A stretch of DNA of 56,783 nucleotides from Actinomycetota bacterium (GCA_016870865.1 VGAC01000010.1:1-56783), one strand, 5' to 3'. Counted from the stretch's first letter, positions 1 through 8,774 are shown. A program made the numbers and translations. The notes: generated by a model from the letters alone, not told the origin.

Positions 1-1109
1 CCGCGAGCGAACAAACCGCGAGCGAACAAACTGCAGGCGAACAAGCCGCAGACAACGTTGTCGAAGTGGACGCCGAGGAAAACACCGACCAAGTTGCAGG
101 GGCACCAGTCATCATCGAATCAACGCCCGAAGTGATGGTGGACGAAGTGGCGACGCCCGAGCCCTCGAACGTAGTTTCGCTTTTCGGCAAGGAACGCGCC
201 CGCACGGAATCACCGCGCGTCAATTCCGAACATCCGAGTGTCGACCATTCGCAGTCCGAACCGGTCGACGAGGTGCCCGTCGACGAAGCTCCCGTGCCAC
301 CGCGCGACCAGGTGGACGACATCTTCGCCCGTCTGCGCGCCTCGTCGGTCTCGAAGCCCGAGAACGGCAGCGTCGTTGGGGTGCGCAAGAAAAAAGACGG
401 CACGGGTGCGCCGCCAAAGGCGACACCCGCCGTCGAACCCGTGCGCAACGATGCCGCGTTCGAGCATCGTTCGGAGGCGCTCGCGCCACTGGTCACGAGG
501 ATGTCGCGCAATCTCAAACGTGTTCTTGCCGACGAAGAGAACGAAATCCTCGAACAGCTCCGCAAGCGCAAGCCCGTGATGGAACTCAAGGCGATGTGTG
601 GGACCAGTGCCGGACACACGGCAAGGTACGTTGATGCGTTGTCGAACGAGGTGATGGCGGCCGCGAAGGCAGGTGCGAATTTCGTCGACGCCACCGCGAA
701 GCGCAAGCCGACAAAGTCCGACACCAACGCGGCAATCACCGAGACGGTGAAGCGTCTTCTCGTCACACCACTGCGCGACAAGGTCGGCGAGGTACTCCAA
801 GTGCATGCGACCGACAAGGAGGGCGCAGCGAAGGCGATCCGTGGCATTTATCGACAGTGGAAGTCGACCCAGATCAACGAGCACATTGATGACGTTGCGT
901 GCCTTGCCTACAGCCGCGGGATGTACGTCACTTTCGCGCCCGGCACCCAGGTTTGCTGGATGGTCGACCCGAACGGTCCGGCGTGTGCCGACGCGGAGGA
1001 CAATTCGCTCGCCGGCTGTGTTGTCCTCGGCAAGGAATTCCCCACGGGACACAGCGAGCCGCTCGCACATGCGGGCTGCCGTTGCCTGTTGGCACCCCTC
1101 CCGAACTAG
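1..1109 (+). CDS. Hypothetical protein with N-terminal pentapeptide repeats and phage-head-like Cys motif (5' partial)
   Basis: The frame is open from base 3, so the true start lies left of the window; 368 residues are visible. A GTG at 66 is the first candidate start inside the window, but the upstream codons look coding. The N-terminal ~110 residues begin with three near-copies of ASEQT and stay acidic and Pro/Val-rich, so probably disordered. The C-terminal half is basic and helical. It ends in a block of about 50 residues with CWMVDPNG, DAEDNSLAG, FPTGH and a final HAGCRCLLAP. The C...H-x-x-C-R-C layout resembles the C-terminal motif of SPP1 gp7/Mu gpF head-morphogenesis proteins. No other phage gene is nearby, so a phage role is not claimed. 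Function unknown. The stop lies 9 bases before the UPF0182 start. Confidence 0.75.
   Translation, partial: ASEQTASEQTAGEQAADNVVEVDAEENTDQVAGAPVIIESTPEVMVDEVATPEPSNVVSLFGKERARTESPRVNSEHPSVDHSQSEPVDEVPVDEAPVPPRDQVDDIFARLRASSVSKPENGSVVGVRKKKDGTGAPPKATPAVEPVRNDAAFEHRSEALAPLVTRMSRNLKRVLADEENEILEQLRKRKPVMELKAMCGTSAGHTARYVDALSNEVMAAAKAGANFVDATAKRKPTKSDTNAAITETVKRLLVTPLRDKVGEVLQVHATDKEGAAKAIRGIYRQWKSTQINEHIDDVACLAYSRGMYVTFAPGTQVCWMVDPNGPACADAEDNSLAGCVVLGKEFPTGHSEPLAHAGCRCLLAPLPN
3..47 (+). repeat. Three in-frame 15-bp tandem repeats
   Basis: Units at 3-17, 18-32 and 33-47 follow gcgagcgaacaaacc with few changes: the second differs at its last base, the third at four positions. They encode ASEQT, ASEQT, AGEQA. 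The array may extend left of the window edge. It lies in the disordered N-terminal part of the first protein, so copy-number changes would keep the frame. Confidence 0.85.
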
Positions 1110-1118
1110 CCTGCCCGC

Positions 1119-4067
1119 GTGCGCAATCCCTCGGACTTACCTGGTCAGCCCCGCCGGGTCCCGAAACTGAGAGTTCGCAGGCCGGGCCGGGGTCGCCTGA
1201 TCATCATCGCTGTTGTTGGTGTTTTGCTCCTGCTGATTTTGTCGGCACGCAGTCTCTCGTCCTTCTACATCAACGTGCTGTGGCACCGTTCGCTCGGGCG
1301 CACCGATGTGTACTGGGGCATCCTGGGTACCAAGTGGCTGCTCACGGGGGCGTTCACGTTGATCTTTGCCGTGCTCTTGTGGGTCAATCTGGCACTCGCC
1401 GACCGCATGGCCCCGGTGTCGGTACCGGATTCGCAGGAACAAAGGGCGCTCGCGCGGCTGCGAACTTTGTTGTTCAAGCGGCGGCGACTCACGCGCTCCC
1501 TCATTGCACTGGTGCTTGGTCTCCTCATCAGCCTTCCCGCCTCGGCCCAATGGCAGAACTGGATGATGTTCCGGAACCACAGGTCCTTCGGTATCGATGA
1601 TCCGTTGTTCAAGAACGACATCGGCTTCTACGTCTTTCGTCTGCCCTTTGCTGAATTCGTTGTCACGTGGTTCTTCGGGGCACTCGTCCTTATTGCCATC
1701 ATCACCGGTGTCTCTCACTATGTGAATGGCTCGATTCGGGTCCAGGACCCCGAGCAGCGCGTCACGCCGCAAGCCAAGGTTCACGTGTCGGTGTTGTTGG
1801 CCGGTCTCGCGCTCGTGCGTGCGGCCGATTATTGGCTGCAGCGCTTCGACCTCACGCGCTCGACCCGTGGCGTCGTCCAGGGTGCCACCTACACCGACGT
1901 GAAAGCACAGCTTCCCGCCCTGAACCTGATGATTCTCGTCTCGCTAGCGGTCGCGATCCTGTTTCTGTGGAACGTGCGCCAGCGCGGGTGGCGTCTGCCG
2001 GTACTGGCCGTTGGTTTGTGGCTCGTGGTTGCCGTCGTTGCCGGCACCATCTACCCGGCGATCATTCAGCGTTTCGTCGTGCAGCCCAACGTGAGCAGTC
2101 GCGAGTTGCCGTACATCGACCGCAACCTCAATGCGACGAAAGCCGCGCTCGGGCTCGAGGCTGTCGAAACGGTCGACTTCGATGTCGACAACATCGGCCT
2201 CGACGAGGTCGAGGCAAACGTTGCCCCGCTTCGGGACGTACGACAGCTCGAACCGACGCAGATGCGCGACCGCTTCTCGCTCGACCAGGGTCTTACGTCG
2301 TTCTATGCGATTCGCGACCTCGACGTCGACCGTTATTCGATCGACGGCCGATTGCAGCAAGTCATGCTGGCGACACGCGAGCTCAACTCCGCGGGTATCC
2401 CGAACGGCACTTGGGTCTCGCGCCACCTCCTGTACACGCACGGCTGCAACGTCGTTGCTGCACCGGCGAGTTCGGTGACAACCGATGGACGTCCGGTGTA
2501 CGTAGACCTGGGTGTCAAGCGCCCCGAGTTGTATTTTGGCAACGGCCCGTTGACGTATGCCATCACGAACACGGGCACGCCCGAGCAGCCGTGTTCCGGG
2601 GAAAAGTCCCGTGACTACACGGGCAAGGCCGGCATCAAGATGAACTCGTCGCTCCGGCGTATTGCGTTGGCCGTCAACTTCGGCGAATACAACCTCTTCG
2701 GCTCGCGCCTCGTCGACGGTGACTCACAGATTCTCCTGGTGCGTGACGTGCGCGATCGTGTGGAGAAGTTGGCGCCATTCCTCACCTACGACGCCGACCC
2801 GTACCCAGTCGTGCACGACGGCAAGGTCGATTGGGTCGTGGATGCCTTCACGTCGACGAGCCGTTACCCCTACGCGCAGCGTGCCAACACCGACCAGTTG
2901 ACACCGGGTGGCGGTCTGTCGCATTCGTTCAATTACGCACGCAACAGCGTCAAGGCCGTCATCGATGCCTACACGGGTGACGTCACCTTCTATGTCATCG
3001 ACGACGAGGACCCGATCATCCGGATGTGGCGTGGTGTGTTTCCAAAACTGTTCACCGACGGTGACAAGGCGCCCGAGTCGCTGAGTGCACACTTCCGTTA
3101 CCCCGAGGACCTCTTCCGTGTTCAGACGAACGTTTACGCGAAGTACCACTTCGACGACCCCAACCTGTTCTTCAACCGTGACGGTGCGTGGAGCGTGGCG
3201 CAGGCACCGCCGCTTGAACCAGAGCAGTCAACGGCCCTCGCGGGCGGACTGGCGGGTGCGGCCACTGCCGCCGGTGATGCGGTCGACGTGCAGGAAGCGA
3301 ATGTCGAGCGCTTCGAGCCGTACTACACGATCTTCCACGACCCGACCGGAACGGTGAAGGCGCCGACGTTCTCGATGTTGCGGCCGTTTGTGCCGTTCTC
3401 TTCTGACGACGCCCGCAAGGAACTGCGTTCGATGATGGTCGTGTCCAGCGATCCTGGCTCGTTCGGGAGGCTCACCCTCTACCAGTTCAACAACCCACTC
3501 CCACCGGGGCCCGCGACGGTCGCAGCCCAGTTCGACAGCGATCCGATCATTTCGCAGACCATCACGCCGCTCGACCTCCGCGGGTCTCGTGTCGTGTACG
3601 GCGATCTGCAGATCGTGCCCGTGGGCAAGGGTCTTGTCTACGTGCGCCCACTTTTTGTGCGCCCGGATGACACCGCTGCACGTCAGGTTTTTGTTCGCAA
3701 GGTGATGGCGTCTCACAAGGACGAGTCGGTGATTGCCGACTCCGTGAGTGCCGCGATCGGCAAGTTGTTCTCCGGGTTCAAGACCGATCTCGGTGACAGG
3801 GTCGACGACGGCAAGGGCAGCGGGTCGACGAGCACCAATACGGGTGCCACCGACTCCAGCACCACCGACTCGGGCACCGAGACCGAACCCACGGTGCCCG
3901 GTACGGCGGGCCAAACGCCTGCGGAGCTGTTGGCGCGAGCCGACGACCTGTTCGCCGAGGCCGACGCAGCACTTGGTCAGTCGCCGCCCGACTTCACCAA
4001 GTTCCAGGAGAAGCAGGCAGCCGCACGTGAACTCATTCGCCAGGCTCTCGAGGCCTTCGGCGGCTAA
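1119..4067 (+). CDS. UPF0182 family large membrane protein
   Basis: 982 residues, the usual length for UPF0182 (COG1615). The first ~310 residues carry about seven hydrophobic segments; the first, around residues 27-46, follows a basic Arg/Pro-rich N-terminus. A long hydrophilic, presumably extracytoplasmic, region follows. The C-terminus has a Ser/Thr/Gly/Asp-rich linker (about residues 905-935) and a short helical tail. The family is widespread in actinobacteria; its function is not established. The GTG start is supported by a TAGCCT box at 1107-1112 exactly 6 bases upstream, which fits a leaderless mRNA. The stop codon overlaps the stop of the convergent next gene by 2 bases. Confidence 0.93.
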   Translation: MRNPSDLPGQPRRVPKLRVRRPGRGRLIIIAVVGVLLLLILSARSLSSFYINVLWHRSLGRTDVYWGILGTKWLLTGAFTLIFAVLLWVNLALADRMAPVSVPDSQEQRALARLRTLLFKRRRLTRSLIALVLGLLISLPASAQWQNWMMFRNHRSFGIDDPLFKNDIGFYVFRLPFAEFVVTWFFGALVLIAIITGVSHYVNGSIRVQDPEQRVTPQAKVHVSVLLAGLALVRAADYWLQRFDLTRSTRGVVQGATYTDVKAQLPALNLMILVSLAVAILFLWNVRQRGWRLPVLAVGLWLVVAVVAGTIYPAIIQRFVVQPNVSSRELPYIDRNLNATKAALGLEAVETVDFDVDNIGLDEVEANVAPLRDVRQLEPTQMRDRFSLDQGLTSFYAIRDLDVDRYSIDGRLQQVMLATRELNSAGIPNGTWVSRHLLYTHGCNVVAAPASSVTTDGRPVYVDLGVKRPELYFGNGPLTYAITNTGTPEQPCSGEKSRDYTGKAGIKMNSSLRRIALAVNFGEYNLFGSRLVDGDSQILLVRDVRDRVEKLAPFLTYDADPYPVVHDGKVDWVVDAFTSTSRYPYAQRANTDQLTPGGGLSHSFNYARNSVKAVIDAYTGDVTFYVIDDEDPIIRMWRGVFPKLFTDGDKAPESLSAHFRYPEDLFRVQTNVYAKYHFDDPNLFFNRDGAWSVAQAPPLEPEQSTALAGGLAGAATAAGDAVDVQEANVERFEPYYTIFHDPTGTVKAPTFSMLRPFVPFSSDDARKELRSMMVVSSDPGSFGRLTLYQFNNPLPPGPATVAAQFDSDPIISQTITPLDLRGSRVVYGDLQIVPVGKGLVYVRPLFVRPDDTAARQVFVRKVMASHKDESVIADSVSAAIGKLFSGFKTDLGDRVDDGKGSGSTSTNTGATDSSTTDSGTETEPTVPGTAGQTPAELLARADDLFAEADAALGQSPPDFTKFQEKQAAARELIRQALEAFGG

Positions 4068-4474
4068 CGCGAGCGTCGCAAATTGTCGGCGATCTCCGCC
4101 AGGTCCTGACGGAAGGCGATTTCGTAGCGCACCTGTTCGGCGGCCAGTCGTGCCTGCACCGCGTGCAGTTGGGCGACGGTTTCCGCCGACACGGAATCGG
4201 CGTGCTTTTCGAGACCGTCGATTCCTGTCGCCAATTCGTGGATTTGGTTCGCAAACTCGCGGCCCATGTGCGCCAAACGGTCGTCGAGCACCCGCAGGTC
4301 GGCAACCACCTTGTTGTTCGCGGCCAACAGGTTGTCGTTCATCGAGATCATTTCGTCGAGCTGTTTGCGCGTCACGTCGAGGTCGGTGCGCAAGTGAGCA
4401 AACTCGGCTCGAAGTGTGTCGATGTCGGTTTCAACCAATTTCCGGAATTTCTTGAAGCCGGGCTTTTTCGCCAT
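4064..4474 (-). CDS. Small coiled-coil hypothetical protein
   Basis: 136 residues starting MAKKPGFKKFRKLVE. After a basic N-terminus almost the whole protein is a heptad-like helix (repeated L/A spacing, many E/D/R/Q), so a coiled coil is likely. There is no signal peptide, membrane segment or catalytic motif. A longer frame exists upstream but would run through the divergent tag gene. The ATG at 4474 has a TACGCT box 8 bases upstream on the same strand. The last codon overlaps the UPF0182 stop tail to tail. Function unknown; an adaptor or cell-envelope/division-related role is only a guess. Confidence 0.72.
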   Translation of the reverse strand: MAKKPGFKKFRKLVETDIDTLRAEFAHLRTDLDVTRKQLDEMISMNDNLLAANNKVVADLRVLDDRLAHMGREFANQIHELATGIDGLEKHADSVSAETVAQLHAVQARLAAEQVRYEIAFRQDLAEIADNLRRSR

Positions 4475-4525
4475 TGACGCCAAGCGTAACCAGCCGGCGT
4501 GGCGCGGGGATGGTATGACGGAGCC

Positions 4526-5137
4526 GTGGCAAAGGCTCCGCAACGTTGCACGTGGTGCCAAGGAAGCGACGTATACGTCGCCTACCACGACAACGAGTGG
4601 GGCCGCGCCGTCACCGACGAAACGCGGCTGTTCGAAAAGATCTGTCTCGAAGGGTTCCAAAGCGGACTCTCGTGGATCACCGTGCTGCGCAAACGTGAAT
4701 CTTTCCGCGAAGCCTTCGCAGGGTTCGACCCCGCGAAAGTTGCGCGCTTCAGTGACGCAAAAGTCGACAAGCTCCTCAAGAACGCGGGCATCATCCGACA
4801 CCGCGGGAAGATCGAGTCGACCATCAACAATGCGCAGCGGCTGAATGTGATGCACAAGGCGGGGGAGTCGCTTGCGGCCGTCGTCTGGTCGTTCGCCGAC
4901 AAAGCGACCCCTCCCGCCCCCGACTCCCTCGGATCACTGCTGGCCAGCACCGCTGCATCGACTTCTCTCTCGAAGACGCTGAAGAAGAAAGGGTGGTCGT
5001 TCGTCGGGCCGACCACCATGTACGCCTTCATGCAGTCAATGGGTGTCGTGAACGACCACTTCGCGGGCTGCCACGTCCGCGCGGCATGCGACCGCGAACG
5101 CCGCGCGATTCTTTGCTCGGGGGTTGGCGACCTCTGA
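4526..5137 (+). CDS. tag: DNA-3-methyladenine glycosylase I
   Basis: Removes 3-methyladenine from alkylated DNA in base-excision repair. The protein opens with RCTWC and YHDNEWG. It contains LFEKICLEGFQSGLSW, which holds the catalytic-region Glu and the Trp typical of Tag. It ends with VNDHFAGC, giving the His-x3-Cys pair that completes the Cys/His/His/Cys zinc site of E. coli Tag. Length is 203 residues from the GTG at 4526; an in-frame GTG at 4499 would add nine residues with no support. The gene is divergent from the coiled-coil gene, and the tRNA-fMet gene follows 25 bases after the stop. Confidence 0.93.
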   Translation: MAKAPQRCTWCQGSDVYVAYHDNEWGRAVTDETRLFEKICLEGFQSGLSWITVLRKRESFREAFAGFDPAKVARFSDAKVDKLLKNAGIIRHRGKIESTINNAQRLNVMHKAGESLAAVVWSFADKATPPAPDSLGSLLASTAASTSLSKTLKKKGWSFVGPTTMYAFMQSMGVVNDHFAGCHVRAACDRERRAILCSGVGDL

Positions 5138-5151
5138 TCCGCCGATACACT
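5124..5151 (+). promoter_or_regulatory. Candidate promoter of tRNA-fMet
   Basis: TTGGCG (5124-5129) and TACACT (5146-5151) are 16 bases apart. The -10-like box ends 11 bases before the mature tRNA 5' end. The -35 match lies inside the 3' end of tag. Positional inference only. Confidence 0.35.
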
Positions 5152-5162
5152 TCATTCCACGA

Positions 5163-5239
<77 letters not shown>

Positions 5240-5241
5240 TC

Positions 5242-5279
5242 CTGAGAAGACCCGGACCGCAAGGTCCGGGCCTACTCAG
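5242..5279 (+). terminator. Strong hairpin just after tRNA-fMet
   Basis: Perfect 8-bp stem CCCGGACC/GGTCCGGG with a GCAA tetraloop (5251-5270). It is extended by an outer CTGAG/CTCAG pairing (5242-5246 with 5275-5279) across small internal loops. No T-run follows. It is probably a terminator or 3'-end processing structure for the tRNA transcript. Confidence 0.6.
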
Positions 5280-5307
5280 CCAGTACTGAGTGCTCCCGAC
5301 GGACTGC

Positions 5308-5709
5308 TTACTCGCGTTCCATCGACACGGCCATTGGAGGTAGCGAAACCCAAGGCTGGCGATCGACGCACCACGCCTCGACGGTCGGGTTCACCGACGA
5401 CTTGTCGTCGAGGACGCCTGCCTTCACGGCGATGATGCCGTTCGACTTCGCAAGCTCCGACACGATCGGCGAGCCGCATCCCGGGCAGAACTTGCGACGC
5501 ACGTAGACGTCGTCCTTTCGCTCACCGCGCTCTTCGAAGGTTTTCAATTCGCCGTTCACCTTCAACTGCGATTCGTGGGCAACCAGGTTGACCGAAAAGG
5601 CCGACCCGCCCTGTCGCTGACAACGGTCGCAATGGCACACCGCGGTGGCGATGATGTCTCCCGTCAACTCGAAAGTGACGGCCTCGCACAAACAACGGCC
5701 CGTCATCAT
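5308..5709 (-). CDS. GFA (glutathione-dependent formaldehyde-activating-like) family protein
   Basis: About 133 residues starting MMTGRCLCEAV. Two zinc-binding cysteine clusters are visible: CLC near the start followed by CHCDRCQRQGG, then FCPGCGSPI. This is the standard GFA/CENP-V layout of the Mss4-like fold. The founding member was proposed to bind S-hydroxymethylglutathione, but most relatives have no proven substrate, and glutathione is not expected in actinobacteria. The ATG at 5709 overlaps the stop of an upstream small frame as ATGA; an alternative ATG lies at 5724. Confidence 0.85.
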   Translation of the reverse strand: MMTGRCLCEAVTFELTGDIIATAVCHCDRCQRQGGSAFSVNLVAHESQLKVNGELKTFEERGERKDDVYVRRKFCPGCGSPIVSELAKSNGIIAVKAGVLDDKSSVNPTVEAWCVDRQPWVSLPPMAVSMERE

Positions 5710-6035
5710 GCGCCCAGAATACATCTCCCAGTGTTGACGGATAGATGCCACGACCCTGTCCGAAGTCGTCGGTCGGGCGGGGATGAAAGAGGGCCATCCG
5801 GCCGCTTGCAAGGGCGACCCACAGGTGCACCGGAACGGTGACGCCCCGCTCGAGGTTTGTTCTCGCCTATCACCGGTCCCCTCGCGTCGTCATTGGTGCC
5901 GCCGCCCTCGGGAGAATGGGCCCCGAAAGAGTTGCGGTGAAGCTCCATCTGTCTTGCCGTCGCATCGAACCACACGAGCACCTCGGAGGCCAAGACCACG
6001 GCGAGATTGTCGAAGTTCTGCTTGTCGATGGCCAT
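5706..6035 (-). CDS. Possible small hypothetical protein (doubtful)
   Basis: A 109-codon frame starting MAIDKQNFDNLAVVL. The first ~45 residues look protein-like; the remainder is Arg/Gly/Pro-rich and resembles translated non-coding sequence. In favour: it fills the gap between the SDR and GFA genes on the same strand and its TGA overlaps the GFA ATG as ATGA. Against: no Shine-Dalgarno and a poor C-terminus. It could be a decayed gene. Confidence 0.3.
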   Translation of the reverse strand: MAIDKQNFDNLAVVLASEVLVWFDATARQMELHRNSFGAHSPEGGGTNDDARGPVIGENKPRAGRHRSGAPVGRPCKRPDGPLSSPPDRRLRTGSWHLSVNTGRCILGA

Positions 6036-6095
6036 GTTCGGGTGATGGCCGAATCGGCGGCGGCTTCACCGATGGGTGACGCTTTACGTCTTGTG

Positions 6096-6974
6096 TTACT
6101 CCTCGTCGTCGAGGCCGATGCGGCCGAATTCCTGAACAATCTGTGATCCGAGTTGTACGAAGCGGTGGTTGCGGTCACCGATCACTTCGCCGGCACCATC
6201 GACGACCATCACGTGGCCGTTCACGAACGAGGATTCGTCGGAGGCAAGGAACAGTGCGGCACTCGCAATGTCTCCGACGCGGCCACCGCGCCCCATGGGA
6301 TTGGTGACACCGATCTTGGTCTGTGCTTCGTCGAGATTGTCGGAACTGCCCGTGACCAGCCATGCGGTGAGACCCGTGGTAGTTCCGCCCGGTGCAATCG
6401 CATTCGTACGGATACCGAATCGCCCCAGTTCGGTGGCGACCGATTGTGTGAGGCCGACGACACCGTGCTTTGCCGCGGTGTAAACGTGCGGGCCGAGACC
6501 GGCGCGAAGACCCGCGGTACTGGCGGTGTTGATGATGGTCCCCGCCGAACCGTCGGCGTTGCGGCCCTGTGCGATCATCGCCCGAGCGGCGTGCTTGATA
6601 CCGAAGAACACACTGCTCAGCAAGACGTCGACCGAGCGTTGCCATTCGGCGCCCGGAATGTCGGCGACTGGTCCGACCGCGCCAAGGATGCCGGCGTTGT
6701 TGAACATGCAGTCAATGCGACCGAAATGCGACACGGCCACGGCAACCAGTGCTTCAACATCGGCTTCTTTGCCGACGTCGCAGCGCACGAAGATCGCATT
6801 CGCCCCGTGCGCTGCGGCGAGTTTCTTGCCTGCCCCGTCTTGGATGTCGGCAATGACGCACTTTGCACCCTCTTCAATGAAGCGCTCGACGGTACCCGCG
6901 CCGATTCCCGAAGCTCCACCCGTAATGACGGCAACTTTGTCGTTCAAGCGCATGTTTTTCAAACGTTCCCCCAT
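6096..6974 (-). CDS. Short-chain dehydrogenase/reductase
   Basis: Classical SDR with NAD(P)-binding TGGASGIG near residue 20, NNAG, a catalytic Ser in NTAST and the YTAAK (Y-x3-K) pair. A C-terminal extension after VVDGAGEV makes it slightly longer than the ~250-residue norm. The acidic residue after the second strand (VIADIQD) favours NAD over NADP. The start at 6974 is preceded by TAACGT 8 bases upstream (leaderless type); an ATG at 6953 (MRLNDKVAV) is the alternative. Divergent from the FKBP gene. Substrate unknown; probably a hydroxyl/keto group in a catabolic pathway. Confidence 0.9.
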   Translation of the reverse strand: MGERLKNMRLNDKVAVITGGASGIGAGTVERFIEEGAKCVIADIQDGAGKKLAAAHGANAIFVRCDVGKEADVEALVAVAVSHFGRIDCMFNNAGILGAVGPVADIPGAEWQRSVDVLLSSVFFGIKHAARAMIAQGRNADGSAGTIINTASTAGLRAGLGPHVYTAAKHGVVGLTQSVATELGRFGIRTNAIAPGGTTTGLTAWLVTGSSDNLDEAQTKIGVTNPMGRGGRVGDIASAALFLASDESSFVNGHVMVVDGAGEVIGDRNHRFVQLGSQIVQEFGRIGLDDEE

Positions 6975-6994
6975 AACGCATTACGTTAGGGGAC
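6974..6994. promoter_or_regulatory. Divergent back-to-back -10 boxes between SDR and FKBP
   Basis: TAACG-CATTA-CGTTA at 6974-6988 is an inverted repeat. It supplies TACGTT (6982-6987) 7 bases before the FKBP GTG and, on the other strand, TAACGT (6988-6983) 8 bases before the SDR ATG. Both genes would be leaderless. Inferred from spacing only. Confidence 0.45.
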
Positions 6995-7366
6995 GTGTCC
7001 TCCAAGCCCAGCGTCAGCGTTCCCGCGGGTGGGCCGCCTGCCGATCTCGTCATCGAAGACCTTGTTGTCGGCACCGGCGACGAAGCCGTGAAGGGCAAGA
7101 ACGTCGACGTGCACTACGTCGGCGTGGCGTGGAGTAACGGCAAGCAGTTCGATGCCTCGTGGGACCGTCGCGAGTCGTTCGAGTTTCGCCTGGGAGCCGG
7201 TCAGGTCATCGCGGGCTGGGACCAGGGAGTCGCGGGCATGAAGGTCGGCGGCCGTAGACAACTGACCATTCCACCGCATATGGGTTACGGCAGCCGCGGT
7301 GCGGGCGGTGTCATCAAGGGCGGCGAGACCCTGATTTTCGTCGTCGACCTGCTGCGGGTGTTCTGA
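6995..7366 (+). CDS. FKBP-type peptidyl-prolyl cis-trans isomerase
   Basis: 123 residues, a single FKBP domain without signal peptide, so cytoplasmic. Typical elements in order: VHYVGVAWSNGKQFDASWDR, FEFRLGAGQVIAGWDQG, VGGRRQLTIPP and a C-terminal LIFVVDLL. The Asp, Phe, Val-Ile and Trp positions that line the FK506/proline pocket are present. Catalyses prolyl bond isomerisation in protein folding. GTG start with TACGTT 7 bases upstream and AGGGG in between. Confidence 0.95.
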   Translation: MSSKPSVSVPAGGPPADLVIEDLVVGTGDEAVKGKNVDVHYVGVAWSNGKQFDASWDRRESFEFRLGAGQVIAGWDQGVAGMKVGGRRQLTIPPHMGYGSRGAGGVIKGGETLIFVVDLLRVF

Positions 7367-7422
7367 CCCCCTCGGGGCGTTCCGCCAATGCGTGGTCCTG
7401 GCCGAAGCCCTAACGTGGGGGA

Positions 7423-8772
7423 ATGACAGCAACCGATCCAGCACTTCGTAGGTCGCCGGGAATCTCGTATCAGGAATTGCTCGACACCGACACGCATCCG
7501 GTCCCCGAAGTTCTCCGTCTTGAGTCGAGCCCATATCTCGGCTCGGCCGACGTGTCGTCCGACCGCTTCTACAAGCGCGAGTGGCACGAACTCGAAAAAG
7601 AGCGCCTGTGGAGCCGCACGTGGCAGTTTGCTTGTCGCGAAGAGCACATCCAAAAGCCGGGCGACTACATCGTCTACGACATTTGCAACAAGTCGTACAT
7701 CGTGATGCGTACCAGCACGGGTCACGTGAAGTCCTATGTCAACGCCTGTCTGCACCGTGGACGCCAGTTGAAACACTTCGACGGTCGCTGCAGCGAGTTG
7801 CGTTGTCCGTTCCACGGATTCACCTGGACAAACGAAGGCAACCTGAAGGAAATTCCCGCGGGATGGGACTTTGAGCACGTCAACCCCGCCGAGTTCAACC
7901 TCCCCGAGGTCAAGGTCGGCACATGGGCCGGATTCGTGTTCATCAATCCCGACCCGAAGGCCGAGTCACTCGAGGCATTCCTGGGTGACTTCATCGACCA
8001 GTTCGAACGTTGGGACCTCGGCAACCGCTACGTCGCCGCGCATGTCGGCAAGAAGTTGAGGTGCAACTGGAAGATCGCCCAGGAGGCCTTCAGCGAGGCG
8101 TACCACGTGAATGCCACGCACCCGCAGATCATGCACTACCTCGGTGACACAAACAGCCAGGTCGATGTGTGGGAGAACTTCGCACGCGTCATCACCCCCG
8201 GTGGAACGCCGAGTCCCTTGCTGAAGTATTCGATCCACGAGATCGACATCATGCGGGCCATGCTCGACACCCGTGTCGACGAGGAAGTACCCGTGCAGAT
8301 TCCCGAGGGCAAGACGGCACGCGAAGTCGGGGCAGCGGCTGCACGTGAGCGTTGGCGCCCACTTGCCGGCGACATGGTCGACACGTGGTCGGATGCCGAG
8401 TACCTCGACGCCATCGACTACACCGTGTTCCCGAATTTTCACCCGTGGGGCGCATTCAACCGCATCGTCTACCGATTCCGTCCCCTCGGTGACAATCACA
8501 AGGAATCGCTGATGGAATGCCTCTTCCTCTCGCCGTTCCAGGGCCAGCGTCCCGCACCGGCGCCGATGCAGACGCTCGATTTCGACGAGCCGTGGTCGAG
8601 CGCGGAAATCCTCGCCAGTCTCGGCAAGGTGTTCGACCAGGATGTGTACAACATGGAGCGCGTGCAGATCGGCTGCGAGACTTCGATGAAGCCGGGTGTG
8701 ACGCTGGCCAACTACCAGGAGTCGAAGATCCGCTGGTTCCACATGCTCCTTGACCAGTGGCTGGGGGTCTGA
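7423..8772 (+). CDS. Rieske non-heme iron oxygenase, alpha subunit
   Basis: 449 residues. The N-terminal Rieske [2Fe-2S] site is C109-x-H111 with C128-P-F-H131 (CLHRG and CPFHG). The mononuclear iron site lies in EAFSEAYHVNATHP (H228, H233 with E225 nearby); the third carboxylate is expected further on. Such enzymes hydroxylate aromatic rings or remove methyl groups, using electrons from a ferredoxin and reductase. No beta subunit, ferredoxin or reductase gene is adjacent, which fits the alpha-only classes. TAACGT at 7411-7416 is exactly 6 bases before the ATG. A 72-residue gene follows after 2 bases. Confidence 0.92.
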   Translation: MTATDPALRRSPGISYQELLDTDTHPVPEVLRLESSPYLGSADVSSDRFYKREWHELEKERLWSRTWQFACREEHIQKPGDYIVYDICNKSYIVMRTSTGHVKSYVNACLHRGRQLKHFDGRCSELRCPFHGFTWTNEGNLKEIPAGWDFEHVNPAEFNLPEVKVGTWAGFVFINPDPKAESLEAFLGDFIDQFERWDLGNRYVAAHVGKKLRCNWKIAQEAFSEAYHVNATHPQIMHYLGDTNSQVDVWENFARVITPGGTPSPLLKYSIHEIDIMRAMLDTRVDEEVPVQIPEGKTAREVGAAAARERWRPLAGDMVDTWSDAEYLDAIDYTVFPNFHPWGAFNRIVYRFRPLGDNHKESLMECLFLSPFQGQRPAPAPMQTLDFDEPWSSAEILASLGKVFDQDVYNMERVQIGCETSMKPGVTLANYQESKIRWFHMLLDQWLGV

Positions 8773-8774
8773 TC

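Noticed and set aside
210-1070. 286-codon minus-strand frame opposite the first gene
   Set aside because: Arg/His/Val-rich translation with no motif; it is the antisense shadow of a high-GC coding frame.
1-1109. Prophage remnant
   Set aside because: Only one C-terminal motif is phage-like; no integrase, capsid, tail or attachment site is seen, and the flanks are ordinary chromosomal genes.
5706-5811. N-terminal extension of the GFA protein to 5811
   Set aside because: The extra residues are unlike GFA proteins; the CLC zinc motif follows directly after the internal ATG at 5709.
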